From NCBI RefSeq assembly GCF_900111795.1, contig NZ_FOJQ01000013.1, positions 1 to 55,925 of the forward strand: a stretch of DNA of 55,925 bases, given 5' to 3'. The translations under genes and the position numbers were made by a program. Positions 32,231 to 45,235 of this stretch are shown in pieces. Source of the stretch: Anoxybacillus pushchinoensis. GTDB lineage: Bacteria > Bacillota > Bacilli > Bacillales > Anoxybacillaceae. The notes beneath the pieces were generated by a model, which made no database searches, was not told where the DNA came from, and saw only the letters and a program-made list of their open reading frames with translations. Position 1 is the stretch's first letter, and each line of letters begins with the position of its first letter.

Positions 32231-32857
32231 ATGAAAGGAATCTTAGGAAGAAAAATCGGCATGACTCAAGTATTCGCTGAAAACGGAGATCTTATTCCTG
32301 TAACAGTTATTCAAGCGACTCCAAACGTAGTTCTTCAAAAGAAAACGATTGAAAACGACGGTTATGAAGCGATTCAATTAGGTTTTGAAGACTTGCGTGA
32401 AAAATTAGCGAACAAACCACAAAAAGGTCATGCTGCAAAGGCGAACACCACACCTAAGCGCTTCATTCGTGAAATTCGTGGTGTAAATCTTGCGGAATAT
32501 GAAGTAGGTCAAGAGGTAAAAGTTGATATTTTCAACGAAGGTGAAATCGTTGATGTAACAGGCACATCGAAAGGTAAAGGTTTCCAAGGTGCAATTAAAC
32601 GTCATGGACAATCTCGTGGACCGATGGCTCACGGTTCTCGTTATCATCGTCGTCCTGGTTCAATGGGTCCGATCGCTCCAAACCGTGTATTTAAATCTAA
32701 AGAGCTTCCGGGTCGCATGGGTGGCGAGCGTGTAACGGTGCAAAACTTAAAAGTTGTAAAAGTGGATCCAGAACGCAACTTAATTTTAATTAAAGGAAAT
32801 GTACCAGGTCCGAACAAAGGGCTTGTTATTATTAAAAGCGCGGTTAAAGCGAAATAA
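32231..32857 (+). CDS. rplC: 50S ribosomal protein L3
   Basis: 208 aa. Early assembly protein reaching the peptidyl-transferase centre. Starts [15 protein letters not shown]; the central extension [20 protein letters not shown] and the [12 protein letters not shown] loop are intact. ATG after AGGAGGTG, 23 nt after rpsJ. Confidence 0.97.
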   Translation: MKGILGRKIGMTQVFAENGDLIPVTVIQATPNVVLQKKTIENDGYEAIQLGFEDLREKLANKPQKGHAAKANTTPKRFIREIRGVNLAEYEVGQEVKVDIFNEGEIVDVTGTSKGKGFQGAIKRHGQSRGPMAHGSRYHRRPGSMGPIAPNRVFKSKELPGRMGGERVTVQNLKVVKVDPERNLILIKGNVPGPNKGLVIIKSAVKAK

Positions 32858-32884
32858 TTTCTTTAAGAAAGGAGGAATTACCCA

Positions 32885-33508
32885 ATGCCAAAAGTAGCAT
32901 TGTATAACCAAAACGGAGAAAACATCGGTGAAATTGAATTAAACGATGCCGTATTTGGTATTGAACCGAACAAACATGTGTTATTTGAAGCGGTAATTAT
33001 GCAACGTGCTTCCTTGCGTCAAGGAACTCATAAAACAAAAAATCGTGCAGAAGTGAGCGGCGGTGGCCGTAAACCATGGCGTCAAAAAGGTACTGGACGC
33101 GCTCGTCAAGGATCGATTCGTTCTCCACAATGGCGTGGTGGTGGTATTGTATTTGGTCCAGTTCCACGTAGCTACAGCTACAAACTTCCTAAAAAAGTTC
33201 GTCGCTTAGCCATTAAATCAGCTTTATCTTCAAAGGTGCTTGAAAACAACATCGTTGTGTTAGATAACCTAGCGCTTGAAGCACCAAAAACAAAAGAAAT
33301 GGTTAAAATTTTAAACAATCTTTCTGTTGATCGCAAAGCGTTAATTGTAACAGCTGATGCAAACGAGAACGTGATCCTTTCAGCTCGTAACATCCCAGGA
33401 GTGACAGTTGTAACAGCGAGCGGCATCAACGTTCTTGATGTACTCAACCACGACAAGCTTGTCATTACGAAAGCTGCTGTGGAAAAAGTAGAGGAGGTGC
33501 TTGCATAA
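32885..33508 (+). CDS. rplD: 50S ribosomal protein L4
   Basis: 207 aa. Lines the exit tunnel; the tunnel loop is visible in [20 protein letters not shown] (near 60-80). In E. coli L4 also represses the S10 operon; whether it does so here is unknown. ATG after AAAGGAGGAA. Stop and rplW start share one base. Confidence 0.97.
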   Translation: MPKVALYNQNGENIGEIELNDAVFGIEPNKHVLFEAVIMQRASLRQGTHKTKNRAEVSGGGRKPWRQKGTGRARQGSIRSPQWRGGGIVFGPVPRSYSYKLPKKVRRLAIKSALSSKVLENNIVVLDNLALEAPKTKEMVKILNNLSVDRKALIVTADANENVILSARNIPGVTVVTASGINVLDVLNHDKLVITKAAVEKVEEVLA

Positions 33509-33795
33509 TGAAAGATCCTCGCGATATTATTAAGCGCCCCGTCATTACTGAACGTTCAACAGAGTTGATGACTGAGAAAAAATATACGTTCGAAGTTGAT
33601 GTGAAAGCGAACAAAACAGAAGTAAAAGACGCAATTGAGGCGATCTTCGGCGTAAAAGTAGCGAAGGTCAACATTATGAACTATAAAGGAAAGTTCAAAC
33701 GCGTCGGTCGTTATAGCGGATTAACAAATCGTCGCCGCAAAGCGATTGTAACATTAACGCCAGACAGCAAAGAGATCGAACTATTTGAAGTATAA
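33508..33795 (+). CDS. rplW: 50S ribosomal protein L23
   Basis: 95 aa. Sits at the tunnel exit and docks trigger factor and SRP. Conserved [17 protein letters not shown] and the tip [20 protein letters not shown]. Start overlaps the rplD stop by one base (TAATG), with GAGGAGG upstream inside rplD, so translation is coupled. Confidence 0.97.
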   Translation: MKDPRDIIKRPVITERSTELMTEKKYTFEVDVKANKTEVKDAIEAIFGVKVAKVNIMNYKGKFKRVGRYSGLTNRRRKAIVTLTPDSKEIELFEV

Positions 33796-33822
33796 GTTTA
33801 AAAGTGAAGGAGGGAAACGGAC

Positions 33823-34653
33823 ATGGCGATTAAAAAATATAAGCCAACGTCTAACGGTCGTCGTGGTATGACGGTTTTAGACTTCTCTGAGCTTACAACA
33901 GATAAGCCGGAAAAATCGTTGCTTGCGCCTTTAAAGAAAAAAGGCGGTCGTAACAACCAAGGTAAACTGACTGTTCGTCACCAAGGTGGCGGTCATAAAC
34001 GTCAATACCGTATTATTGACTTCAAACGTGATAAAGATGGCATTCCAGGACGCGTTGCTACAATCGAATACGATCCAAACCGTTCTGCGAACATCGCGTT
34101 AATTCATTACGCAGATGGTGAAAAGCGTTACATTATCGCTCCGAAAAACTTAGAAGTTGGCATGGAAGTCATGTCAGGTCCAGATGCGGATATTAAAGTA
34201 GGTAATGCATTACCTTTAGCAAACATTCCAGTTGGTACAGTAATTCACAACATTGAGTTGAAACCTGGTAAAGGTGGACAATTAGTGCGTGCTGCAGGTA
34301 CATCTGCGCAAGTGTTAGGTAAAGAGGGTAAATATGTACTTGTTCGTTTATCTTCAGGTGAAGTTCGTATGATTTTAGCAACTTGCCGCGCGACAGTCGG
34401 TCAAGTTGGTAACGAACAACATGAGCTTGTGAACATCGGTAAAGCTGGACGCGCTCGTTGGTTAGGTATTCGTCCGACAGTTCGCGGTTCTGTTATGAAC
34501 CCTGTTGATCACCCACATGGTGGTGGTGAAGGTAAAGCACCGATCGGACGTAAGTCTCCAATGACTCCATGGGGTAAACCAACGCTTGGATTCAAAACAC
34601 GCAAAAAGAAAAACAAATCCGACAAATTTATTGTACGTCGTCGTAAAAAATAA
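33823..34653 (+). CDS. rplB: 50S ribosomal protein L2
   Basis: 276 aa. Needed for subunit joining and the peptidyl-transferase centre. [20 protein letters not shown] start, [16 protein letters not shown], and the conserved C-terminal [20 protein letters not shown] with the essential histidine. ATG after GAAGGAGGGAAA. A 9-bp hairpin follows before rpsS. Confidence 0.98.
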   Translation: MAIKKYKPTSNGRRGMTVLDFSELTTDKPEKSLLAPLKKKGGRNNQGKLTVRHQGGGHKRQYRIIDFKRDKDGIPGRVATIEYDPNRSANIALIHYADGEKRYIIAPKNLEVGMEVMSGPDADIKVGNALPLANIPVGTVIHNIELKPGKGGQLVRAAGTSAQVLGKEGKYVLVRLSSGEVRMILATCRATVGQVGNEQHELVNIGKAGRARWLGIRPTVRGSVMNPVDHPHGGGEGKAPIGRKSPMTPWGKPTLGFKTRKKKNKSDKFIVRRRKK

Positions 34654-34663
34654 CGGGGTTGAG

Positions 34664-34685
34664 CTACGGTTCAAAAGAACCGTAG
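34664..34685 (+). repeat. Hairpin between rplB and rpsS
   Basis: CTACGGTTC (34664-34672)/GAACCGTAG (34677-34685), 9 bp perfect around AAAA, no T-tract. Intercistronic, possibly an RNA stability or pausing element. Confidence 0.75.
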
Positions 34686-34710
34686 AGCAATCACGAAAGG
34701 AGGTTCACTT

Positions 34711-34989
34711 ATGGGTCGCAGCTTGAAAAAAGGTCCTTTTTGTGATGATCATTTAATGAAAAAAATTGAGAAATTGAACGAAACTGGACAAAAACAAGTA
34801 ATCAAAACATGGTCTCGTCGTTCAACTATTTTCCCGCAATTCATCGGTCATACGATCGCTGTTTACGATGGTCGTAAACACGTTCCGGTTTACATCACAG
34901 AGGACATGGTTGGTCATAAGCTCGGTGAATTTGCGCCAACGCGCACATACAAAGGCCATGCTGCTGATGATAAGAAAACAAGACGTTAA
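34711..34989 (+). CDS. rpsS: 30S ribosomal protein S19
   Basis: 92 aa, standard. Head protein paired with S13. Starts [41 protein letters not shown] is the conserved C-terminal part. ATG after AAAGGAGGTT. Confidence 0.97.
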   Translation: MGRSLKKGPFCDDHLMKKIEKLNETGQKQVIKTWSRRSTIFPQFIGHTIAVYDGRKHVPVYITEDMVGHKLGEFAPTRTYKGHAADDKKTRR

Positions 34990-35009
34990 TATGAGAGGAG
35001 GCTTTCATT

Positions 35010-35351
35010 ATGCAAGCTAAAGCTGTTGCTAGAACGGTTCGAATTGCTCCTCGTAAAGCTCGCTTAGTCATTGACTTAATTCGAGGAAAGCAAGTAGGTG
35101 AAGCAGTTGCCATTCTTCGTCATACGCCAAAAGCTGCTTCTCCAATTATCGAGAAAGTATTAAAATCTGCAGTGGCAAATGCAGAACATAACTATGACAT
35201 GGACGTTAACAAGCTTGTTGTTACAGAGGCTTATGTGAACGAAGGACCAACATTGAAACGTTTCCGTCCTCGTGCACAAGGTCGTGCGAGCGCAATTAAC
35301 AAACGCACAAGCCATATCACGATCGTTGTTTCAGAAAAGAAGGAGGGATAA
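35010..35351 (+). CDS. rplV: 50S ribosomal protein L22
   Basis: 113 aa. Tunnel protein; the extended hairpin that reaches the tunnel constriction includes [16 protein letters not shown]. Starts [23 protein letters not shown] after GAGAGGAGG. Ends 3 nt before rpsC. Confidence 0.97.
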   Translation: MQAKAVARTVRIAPRKARLVIDLIRGKQVGEAVAILRHTPKAASPIIEKVLKSAVANAEHNYDMDVNKLVVTEAYVNEGPTLKRFRPRAQGRASAINKRTSHITIVVSEKKEG

Positions 35352-35354
35352 TCA

Positions 35355-36638
<1,284 letters not shown>

Positions 36639-36663
36639 TTGATATCGAGAGGAGGTTCGCACA

Positions 36664-36927
36664 ATGAGTGAACGCAACAATCGTAAAGTTCTCGTTGGCC
36701 GTGTTGTTTCTGACAAAATGGATAAAACAATCACGGTTCTTGTAGAAACTTATAAAAAGCATCCTCTTTACGGCAAACGCGTAAAGTATTCAAAGAAATA
36801 TAAAGCGCATGACGAAAACAACGTGGCAAAAGTGGGCGACATCGTAAAAATTATGGAAACACGTCCTCTTTCTGCAACAAAACGTTTCCGTCTTGTTGAA
36901 GTGGTTGAAAAAGCTGTAATCATTTAA
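36664..36927 (+). CDS. rpsQ: 30S ribosomal protein S17
   Basis: 87 aa OB-fold protein binding the 16S 5' domain. Conserved [20 protein letters not shown] and the loop [13 protein letters not shown] after GAGAGGAGG. Confidence 0.97.
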   Translation: MSERNNRKVLVGRVVSDKMDKTITVLVETYKKHPLYGKRVKYSKKYKAHDENNVAKVGDIVKIMETRPLSATKRFRLVEVVEKAVII

Positions 36928-36975
36928 TGAATATGTTCGGTATGATGGATACAAATCCGAAAGGAGGTTTCGTCA

Positions 36976-37344
36976 ATGATTCAACAAGAAACTCGTATGA
37001 AAGTTGCTGATAACTCTGGTGCACGTGAAGTGCTTGTTATTAAAGTGCTAGGTGGTTCTGGTCGTCGTTATGCGAATGTGGGCGACATCGTTGTAGCGAC
37101 TGTTAAAGATGCAACACCAGGTGGCGTTGTTAAAAAAGGTCAAGTTGTTAAAGCGGTTGTCGTTCGTACGAAACGTGGCGTGCGCCGTACAGATGGCTCT
37201 TACATTCGCTTTGATGAAAATGCTTGCGTAATCATTCGTGATGACAAGAGCCCACGCGGTACACGTATTTTCGGACCAGTTGCTCGCGAATTGCGTGAAA
37301 AAGACTTTATGAAAATCGTTTCTTTAGCTCCAGAAGTGATTTAA
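36976..37344 (+). CDS. rplN: 50S ribosomal protein L14
   Basis: 122 aa, standard. Forms an intersubunit bridge and is the docking site of RsfS-type silencing factors. Starts [20 protein letters not shown]; ends [15 protein letters not shown] after AAAGGAGGTT. Confidence 0.97.
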   Translation: MIQQETRMKVADNSGAREVLVIKVLGGSGRRYANVGDIVVATVKDATPGGVVKKGQVVKAVVVRTKRGVRRTDGSYIRFDENACVIIRDDKSPRGTRIFGPVARELREKDFMKIVSLAPEVI

Positions 37345-37380
37345 TGAAAAGGAAAAGCCTTTTAAGGAGGTGCGATTCAG

Positions 37381-37692
37381 ATGCATGTAAAAAAAGGTGA
37401 TAAAGTACAAGTGATCTCTGGTAAAGATAAAGGCAAACAAGGCGTTATCCTCGCTGCGTTTCCAAAGAAAAACCGAGTGCTTGTTGAAGGTGTGAATATC
37501 GTCAAAAAACATGTAAAACCTTCTCAAGCAAATCCACAAGGCGGCATCATCAGCCAAGAGGCGCCAATCCACGTTTCAAACGTAATGCCTCTTGATCCAA
37601 AAACAGGATTACCAACTCGTGTTGGATATAAAGTAGTCGACGGTAAAAAAGTTCGCTATGCGAAACGCTCTGGTGAAATTTTAGATAAATAA
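37381..37692 (+). CDS. rplX: 50S ribosomal protein L24
   Basis: 103 aa. Assembly initiator with a KOW motif at the N-terminus ([20 protein letters not shown]). ATG after AAGGAGGTG. Confidence 0.97.
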   Translation: MHVKKGDKVQVISGKDKGKQGVILAAFPKKNRVLVEGVNIVKKHVKPSQANPQGGIISQEAPIHVSNVMPLDPKTGLPTRVGYKVVDGKKVRYAKRSGEILDK

Positions 37693-37721
37693 TGAAGTGA
37701 TTGAGGAAGGGAGGTACTCAA

Positions 37722-38261
37722 ATGAACCGCCTTAAAGAAAAGTATTTGAAAGAAGTTGTTCCTGCTCTTATGAGCAAGTTTAACTATAAATCTGTGATGC
37801 AAGTTCCAAAAATCGAAAAAATCGTCATCAACATGGGTGTTGGTGATGCGGTACAAAACGCGAAAGCGTTAGATAACGCTGTAGAAGAACTCGCATTAAT
37901 TTCTGGTCAAAAACCAGTTGTTACACGCGCGAAAAAATCAATCGCAGGTTTCCGTCTTCGTGAAGGAATGCCAATCGGTGCGAAAGTAACTCTTCGCGGT
38001 GAGCGTATGTACGAGTTTTTCGATAAGCTTGTTTCCGTTTCTTTACCGCGCGTGCGCGACTTCCGTGGCGTTTCTAAAAAATCGTTTGACGGACGCGGAA
38101 ACTACACGTTAGGTGTAAAAGAGCAATTAATTTTCCCAGAAATTGATTACGATAAAGTAAACAAAGTTCGCGGTATGGACATCGTGATCGTTACAACTGC
38201 GAAAACAGACGAGGAAGCTCGTGAATTACTTGCATTGCTCGGTATGCCATTCCAAAAATAA
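37722..38261 (+). CDS. rplE: 50S ribosomal protein L5
   Basis: 179 aa, as in B. subtilis. Binds 5S rRNA and contacts P-site tRNA. Starts [20 protein letters not shown]; conserved [11 protein letters not shown] and [23 protein letters not shown] 37722 after AAGGGAGGT; an in-frame start at 37701 would translate the Shine-Dalgarno. Confidence 0.97.
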   Translation: MNRLKEKYLKEVVPALMSKFNYKSVMQVPKIEKIVINMGVGDAVQNAKALDNAVEELALISGQKPVVTRAKKSIAGFRLREGMPIGAKVTLRGERMYEFFDKLVSVSLPRVRDFRGVSKKSFDGRGNYTLGVKEQLIFPEIDYDKVNKVRGMDIVIVTTAKTDEEARELLALLGMPFQK

Positions 38262-38277
38262 TCATTCCCATTCGTAA

Positions 38278-38481
<204 letters not shown>

Positions 38482-38514
38482 TAAACCCATGAGTTGGGAA
38501 GGAGGTAAAACATA

Positions 38515-38913
38515 ATGGTGATGACAGATCCAATTGCAGATATGCTTACTCGCATTCGTAATGCGAACATGGTGCGTCACGAGAAACTTGAAGTTCCTGC
38601 TTCAAAAATTAAAAGAGAAATCGCTGAAATTTTAAAGCGTGAAGGTTTCATTCGTGATGTCGAATATATTGAAGATAACAAACAAGGTATTCTTCGTATT
38701 TTCTTAAAGTACGGTCCAAACAATGAACGCGTAATTACAGGTCTTAAACGCATTAGCAAACCTGGTTTGCGCGTATATGCAAAAGCGGACGAAGTTCCAC
38801 GCGTATTGAACGGATTAGGAATTGCAATTCTTTCAACATCTCAAGGTATTTTAACCGACAAAGAAGCACGTCAAAAACGCACTGGCGGCGAAGTGTTAGC
38901 ATACATTTGGTAA
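38515..38913 (+). CDS. rpsH: 30S ribosomal protein S8
   Basis: 132 aa, as in B. subtilis. Central-domain 16S binder and, in E. coli, repressor of the spc operon. Conserved [20 protein letters not shown] and the C-terminal [23 protein letters not shown] after AAGGAGGTAAAA. Confidence 0.97.
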   Translation: MVMTDPIADMLTRIRNANMVRHEKLEVPASKIKREIAEILKREGFIRDVEYIEDNKQGILRIFLKYGPNNERVITGLKRISKPGLRVYAKADEVPRVLNGLGIAILSTSQGILTDKEARQKRTGGEVLAYIW

Positions 38914-38942
38914 TTATTTTGCAACGAATGGAGGTGTAATAC

Positions 38943-39482
38943 ATGTCACGTGTTGGTAAAAAACCATTGGAAATTCCAGCTGGTGTTACAGTTACATTAA
39001 ACGGTAACACAGTTACTGTAAAAGGTCCGAAAGGTGAACTTACTCGTACGTTCCATCCAGATATGATCATTAAATTAGAAGGTAACGTTTTAACAGTTGA
39101 GCGTCCAAGCGATGAGAAACATCATCGTGCGCTTCATGGAACGACTCGTAGCTTACTTGCAAACATGGTTGAAGGTGTTTCGAAAGGCTATGAGCGTGCA
39201 CTTGAGCTTGTCGGTGTCGGTTACCGTGCGACAAAGCAAGGGAAAAAGCTCGTGTTAAGCGTAGGATACTCTCATCCTGTTGAAATTGAGCCTGAAGAAG
39301 GACTTGAAATCGAAGTTCCTTCACAAACAAAAATTATTGTTAAAGGTGCGGACAAACAACGCGTTGGTGAATTAGCAGCAAACATTCGTGCCGTTCGTTC
39401 ACCAGAGCCTTACAAAGGAAAAGGTATTCGTTACGAAGGCGAAGTTGTACGTCGTAAAGAAGGTAAAACTGGTAAGAAATAA
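38943..39482 (+). CDS. rplF: 50S ribosomal protein L6
   Basis: 179 aa, standard. Near the factor-binding site; two similar domains, with the second carrying [20 protein letters not shown]. Starts [20 protein letters not shown] after ATGGAGGTG. Confidence 0.97.
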   Translation: MSRVGKKPLEIPAGVTVTLNGNTVTVKGPKGELTRTFHPDMIIKLEGNVLTVERPSDEKHHRALHGTTRSLLANMVEGVSKGYERALELVGVGYRATKQGKKLVLSVGYSHPVEIEPEEGLEIEVPSQTKIIVKGADKQRVGELAANIRAVRSPEPYKGKGIRYEGEVVRRKEGKTGKK

Positions 39483-39514
39483 TGCTGCTTAGGTAAATGA
39501 AAGGAGTGACACGA

Positions 39515-39877
39515 ATGATCACTAAGCTTGATAAAAATGCAGTTCGCAAAAAAAGACACGCTCGTGTTCGTCGTAAAGTAGTAGGAACTGCGGAACGTCC
39601 ACGCTTAAATGTGTTCCGTTCAAACAAACACATTTATGCACAAATCATTGACGATATGAAAGCTGTGACGCTTGTTAGCGCGTCAACATTAGATAAAGAT
39701 TTCGATTTAGAATCAACGGGCAATGTTGAAGCAGCTCAAAAAGTGGGCGAATTAATTGCTAAACGTGCACTTGAAAAAGGAATTACATCGGTTGTATTTG
39801 ACCGTGGTGGATATTTATATCATGGACGTGTTAAAGCACTTGCAGACGCTGCTCGTGAAGCTGGATTACAATTCTAA
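39515..39877 (+). CDS. rplR: 50S ribosomal protein L18
   Basis: 120 aa. Binds 5S rRNA together with L5. The basic start [20 protein letters not shown] is followed by [19 protein letters not shown] and [23 protein letters not shown] 39515 after AAAGGAGTG; an in-frame ATG at 39497 precedes the Shine-Dalgarno. Confidence 0.97.
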   Translation: MITKLDKNAVRKKRHARVRRKVVGTAERPRLNVFRSNKHIYAQIIDDMKAVTLVSASTLDKDFDLESTGNVEAAQKVGELIAKRALEKGITSVVFDRGGYLYHGRVKALADAAREAGLQF

Positions 39878-39896
39878 TTAAGAAGGAGGGACAGAG

Positions 39897-40397
39897 ATGC
39901 GTCGCATTGATCCAAATAAACTTGAACTAGAAGAACGCGTTGTTGCCGTTAACCGCGTAGCTAAAGTTGTAAAAGGTGGACGTCGTTTCCGTTTCGCTGC
40001 GTTAGTCGTTGTTGGTGACAAAAACGGTCATGTCGGCTTTGGAACTGGAAAAGCTCAAGAAGTTCCGGATGCAATTCGTAAAGCAATTGAAGATGCGAAG
40101 AAAAACTTAATTACTGTACCGATCGTTGGTACAACGATTCCACATGAAGTAATCGGACATTTCGGAGCAGGTGAAATTATTTTAAAACCAGCATCTGAAG
40201 GTACAGGAGTTATCGCCGGTGGTCCTGCACGTGCGGTATTAGAGTTAGCAGGCATTAGCGATATTTTATCGAAGTCAATTGGTTCCAACACACCAATCAA
40301 TATGGTGCGCGCAACAATCGACGGTTTGAAGCAATTAAAACGTGCTGAAGATGTTGCAAAATTGCGCGGTAAAACAGTTGAGGAACTGTTAGGATAA
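39897..40397 (+). CDS. rpsE: 30S ribosomal protein S5
   Basis: 166 aa. Accuracy and mRNA-entry protein. The loop [20 protein letters not shown] includes the spectinomycin contact (wild type); KTIGSNTP-like [20 protein letters not shown] follows. ATG after AAGGAGGGA. Confidence 0.97.
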   Translation: MRRIDPNKLELEERVVAVNRVAKVVKGGRRFRFAALVVVGDKNGHVGFGTGKAQEVPDAIRKAIEDAKKNLITVPIVGTTIPHEVIGHFGAGEIILKPASEGTGVIAGGPARAVLELAGISDILSKSIGSNTPINMVRATIDGLKQLKRAEDVAKLRGKTVEELLG

Positions 40398-40411
40398 GGG
40401 AGGGAAAAATG

Positions 40412-40600
40412 ATGGCGAAAAAATTAGCAATTACCCTCACTCGCAGCGTAATCGGTCGTCCGCAAGACCAACGCGTGACGGTTAAAACATTAGGTTTAAG
40501 AAAATTGCATCAAACAGTTATTCATAACGATAATCCAGCCATTCGTGGGATGATCAATAAAGTTTCTCACCTTGTAACAGTAAAAGAATTAGAAGAATAA
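40412..40600 (+). CDS. rpmD: 50S ribosomal protein L30
   Basis: 62 aa. Conserved [19 protein letters not shown] and [20 protein letters not shown]. Two adjacent ATGs (40409, 40412); 40412 (MAKKLAITL) is 8 nt from GGGAGGG and matches the family. 14 nt after rpsE. Confidence 0.95.
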   Translation: MAKKLAITLTRSVIGRPQDQRVTVKTLGLRKLHQTVIHNDNPAIRGMINKVSHLVTVKELEE

Positions 40601-40614
40601 GGAGGTGCCTAGGC

Positions 40615-41055
40615 ATGAAGCTACATGAATTACAACCAGCACCGGGTTCCCGTAAAGAACGTAACCGTGTTGGTCGTGGTATCGGCTCTGGTAACGGAAA
40701 AACTTCTGGTAGAGGACATAAAGGGCAAAACGCTCGCTCTGGCGGCGGTGTACGCATCGGCTTTGAAGGTGGTCAAACACCTTTATTCCGTCGTTTACCA
40801 AAACGCGGCTTTACAAACATCCATCGTAAAGAATATGCGATCGTTAATCTCGAAGTGTTAAATCGCTTTGAAGACGGTACGGAAGTGACACCAGAATTGT
40901 TGCTTGAAACAGGCGTAGTAAGCAAATTGAAAGCAGGCATCAAAGTTCTTGGAAACGGTGAGCTTACAAAAAAATTAACAGTAAAAGCTCATAAATTCTC
41001 TGCTTCTGCAAAAGAAGCAATCGAAGCTGCTGGCGGTACGACTGAGGTGATTTAA
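40615..41055 (+). CDS. rplO: 50S ribosomal protein L15
   Basis: 146 aa. Late-assembly core protein with the long basic, glycine-rich N-terminal extension ([20 protein letters not shown]) and the folded domain after about residue 60. ATG after AAGGAGGTG. Its stop shares a base with the secY start. Confidence 0.97.
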   Translation: MKLHELQPAPGSRKERNRVGRGIGSGNGKTSGRGHKGQNARSGGGVRIGFEGGQTPLFRRLPKRGFTNIHRKEYAIVNLEVLNRFEDGTEVTPELLLETGVVSKLKAGIKVLGNGELTKKLTVKAHKFSASAKEAIEAAGGTTEVI

Positions 41056-42347
41056 TGTTTCGAACAATCTCCAATTTTATGCGCGTGGGTGATATAAGAA
41101 GAAAAATTGTATTCACCCTTCTTATGCTCATTGTATTTCGCATCGGTACGTTTATTCCTGTACCGGGTGTAAATGCAGATGTGCTAAAAATGCAAGATCA
41201 ATTCAACGCTTTTGGTGTATTGAACACGTTCGGTGGTGGCGCTCTACAAAACTTTTCTATTTTTGCGATGGGCGTTATGCCATATATTACGGCATCCATC
41301 ATCGTACAGTTATTACAGATGGATGTTGTTCCTAAATTTACGGAATGGTCGAAGCAAGGGGAAGTAGGCCGCCGTAAACTTGCTCAGTTTACTCGCTATT
41401 TTACAATTGTGCTTGGTTTTATCCAGGCGTTTGCTATGTCGTACGGCTTTCATAATATGTCTGATGGTATGCTTATTAAAAACCCAGGCATCTCGACATA
41501 TTTGCTTATTGCGCTCGTTTTAACAGCTGGAACAGCCTTTTTAATGTGGCTTGGTGAGCAAATTACAGCCAAAGGTGTTGGAAACGGTATATCAGTATTA
41601 ATTTTTGCAGGGATCGTTTCTAGCATTCCGATGACACTCAATCAAATTTACGTTCAACAATTTGAAAACGCTGGTGACCAGCTGTTTTTACGCATCGTGA
41701 CAGTAGCGTTAATCGCTTTAGCAGTTGTAGCGGTCATTGTTGGCGTCATTTATATTCAACAAGCGTTTCGGAAAATTCCGATTCAGTATGCGAAGCGATT
41801 AGAAGGACGTAGTCCAGTAGGTGGTCATTCGACACACATTCCGTTAAAAGTAAACCCGGCAGGTGTTATTCCGGTTATTTTTGCGGTGTCGTTTATCATT
41901 ACTCCACCGACGATTGCATCGTTTTTCGGCTCGAATGATGTAACATTGTGGATCAAAAAAGTTTTTGACTACACACAACCAGTTGGTATGCTCATATACG
42001 TCGCTTTAATTGTTGCCTTTACGTATTTTTATGCGTTTGTTCAAGTCAATCCAGAACAAATGGCGGACAATTTGAAAAAGCAAGGTGGTTACATTCCAGG
42101 CATTCGTCCAGGAAAGAACACGCAAGAATTCATTACACGCGTTTTGTATCGTTTAACTTTCGTTGGGGCTCTATTTTTAGCAGCAATCGCTGTTCTTCCT
42201 GTTTTCTTTATCGAGTTCGCTAAACTACCGCCTTCTGCTCAAATTGGAGGAACGAGCTTGCTAATCGTCGTTGGCGTTGCTTTAGAGACGATGAAGCAGC
42301 TAGAAAGCCAATTAGTGAAGCGCCATTATAAAGGCTTTATTAAATAA
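41055..42347 (+). CDS. secY: Preprotein translocase subunit SecY
   Basis: Channel-forming subunit of SecYEG. 430 aa with ten membrane segments. Recognisable are the first segment (KIVFTLLMLIVFRIGTFIPV), the plug region with FGGGALQNFSIFAMGVMPYI, and the cytoplasmic C-terminal LVKRHYKGFIK that contacts SecA and the ribosome. ATG overlaps the rplO stop by one base (TAATG). Confidence 0.97.
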   Translation: MFRTISNFMRVGDIRRKIVFTLLMLIVFRIGTFIPVPGVNADVLKMQDQFNAFGVLNTFGGGALQNFSIFAMGVMPYITASIIVQLLQMDVVPKFTEWSKQGEVGRRKLAQFTRYFTIVLGFIQAFAMSYGFHNMSDGMLIKNPGISTYLLIALVLTAGTAFLMWLGEQITAKGVGNGISVLIFAGIVSSIPMTLNQIYVQQFENAGDQLFLRIVTVALIALAVVAVIVGVIYIQQAFRKIPIQYAKRLEGRSPVGGHSTHIPLKVNPAGVIPVIFAVSFIITPPTIASFFGSNDVTLWIKKVFDYTQPVGMLIYVALIVAFTYFYAFVQVNPEQMADNLKKQGGYIPGIRPGKNTQEFITRVLYRLTFVGALFLAAIAVLPVFFIEFAKLPPSAQIGGTSLLIVVGVALETMKQLESQLVKRHYKGFIK

Positions 42348-42348
42348 A

Positions 42349-42379
42349 GAGGTGTTGGGAATTTTATTCCCTCTACCTC
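42349..42379 (+). repeat. Two-tier hairpin between secY and adk
   Basis: Outer GAGGT (42349-42353)/ACCTC (42375-42379), inner GGGAAT (42357-42362)/ATTCCC (42366-42371) around TTT. No T-tract. It lies between the spc ribosomal genes and adk-map. Confidence 0.7.
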
Positions 42380-42385
42380 ATATAG

Positions 42386-43056
<671 letters not shown>

Positions 43057-43057
<1 letters not shown>

Positions 43058-43803
43058 TGATCATTTGCAAAACCCCGCGTGAAATTGAAATTATGCGTGA
43101 AGCTGGCCGAATTGTTGCGTTAACTCATCAAGAGTTACAAAAATATATCGAGCCAGGTATAACGACAAAAGAGCTCGATCATATTGCTGAAACGTTTATT
43201 CGCAAACATGATGCAATTCCTTCGTTTAAAGGATATAATGGATTTCGTGGGAGCATTTGTACGTCAGTAAACGAGGAGCTCGTTCACGGCGTCCCAGGAG
43301 ACCGTGTGCTTCGCGAAGGGGACATTATTAGCATCGACATTGGCGTAAAGTACAATGGATATCATGGTGATTCGGCGTGGACATATCCAGTCGGAGCCAT
43401 TTCAGAAGAGGCGAAAAAGCTTTTAGAAGTGACAGAGCAGTCATTGTATCGTGGATTGGAAGAAGCGAAACCTGGCGCACGGTTAACAAACATTTCCCAT
43501 GCGATCCAAACATACGTTGAGGCGCATAACTTTTCCGTTGTGCGTGAGTATGTCGGACATGGAATTGGTCAAGACTTACATGAAGATCCGCAAATCCCAC
43601 ATTACGGTCCGCCAAATAAGGGACCGCGGTTAAAGCCAGGCATGGTTCTGTGCATTGAGCCGATGGTGAATGCAGGAACCCGTTATGTTCGCACGTTAGA
43701 AGATAATTGGACAGTCGTCACAGTAGATGGCAAGCTTTGTGCTCATTTTGAACATACGATTGCGATTACTGAGGCGGGATATGAAATTTTAACAACACTT
43801 TGA
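43057..43803 (+). CDS. map: Methionine aminopeptidase type I
   Basis: Removes N-terminal methionine from new proteins. 248 aa. Metal ligands in SIDIGV (Asp), [11 protein letters not shown] (Asp), [12 protein letters not shown] (His), CIEPMV (Glu) and FEHTIAIT (Glu), plus the substrate His in [12 protein letters not shown] overlaps the adk stop by one base. Confidence 0.97.
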
Positions 43804-43818
43804 ACGCTTTAACCTTCT

Positions 43819-43847
43819 TTGCGGATGCGCATCGTAAGCTGTAAACT
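43819..43847 (+). promoter_or_regulatory. Candidate promoter upstream of infA
   Basis: TTGCGG (43819-43824), 17-nt spacer, TAAACT (43842-43847). Four of six matches at -10. In B. subtilis a small KOW-domain gene lies between map and infA; no such frame is present in these 98 nt. Confidence 0.35.
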
Positions 43848-43901
43848 GGTCGTGTTAGTTGAACATGTTACTCATTTCAAAAAAGAAGGGAGAGCCGTTC
43901 A

Positions 43902-44120
43902 ATGGCGAAAGACGATGTAATTGAAGTGGAAGGTACAGTCGTTGAAACGTTGCCGAATGCGATGTTCCGAGTGGAACTTGAAAATGGTCATACCGTTTTA
44001 GCTCACGTTTCAGGTAAAATTCGCATGCATTTTATTCGCATTTTACCAGGTGATAAAGTAACAGTTGAGTTATCACCTTACGATTTAACACGTGGAAGAA
44101 TTACGTATCGATATAAATAA
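43902..44120 (+). CDS. infA: Translation initiation factor IF-1
   Basis: 72 aa OB-fold protein that blocks the A site during initiation. [20 protein letters not shown] and the C-terminal [16 protein letters not shown] are typical. ATG after AAGGGAGAG. Confidence 0.97.
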   Translation: MAKDDVIEVEGTVVETLPNAMFRVELENGHTVLAHVSGKIRMHFIRILPGDKVTVELSPYDLTRGRITYRYK

Positions 44121-44144
44121 CACTCCGCACGAACAAGGAGGTAA

Positions 44145-44264
<120 letters not shown>

Positions 44265-44271
44265 AACTTGA

Positions 44272-44652
<381 letters not shown>

Positions 44653-44656
44653 TTAA

Positions 44657-45067
<411 letters not shown>

Positions 45068-45083
45068 TTTCTCTGTATAGAAT

Positions 45084-45112
45084 TTGCGTATGTGTCAATA
45101 ATGGGATATAGT
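45084..45112 (+). promoter_or_regulatory. Candidate internal promoter for rpoA-rplQ
   Basis: TTGCGT (45084-45089), 17-nt spacer, TATAGT (45107-45112), in the 168-nt gap before rpoA. Confidence 0.5.
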
Positions 45113-45235
45113 CATTCTTACAGGGAAATGAAAAACAGTTGTTGTGCACATTCGGGAACTTATTCATGGGGGAATTTCGATTGAGCTGTCATCGGTTTAA
45201 TCGGGGTTTCGACGTTTTGAAGGAGGGTTAAAGGA

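Noticed and set aside
43825-43901. Possible remnant of a KOW-domain gene before infA (frame beginning [13 protein letters not shown])
   Set aside because: The resemblance is too short to call a pseudogene; the frame runs on into infA out of register.
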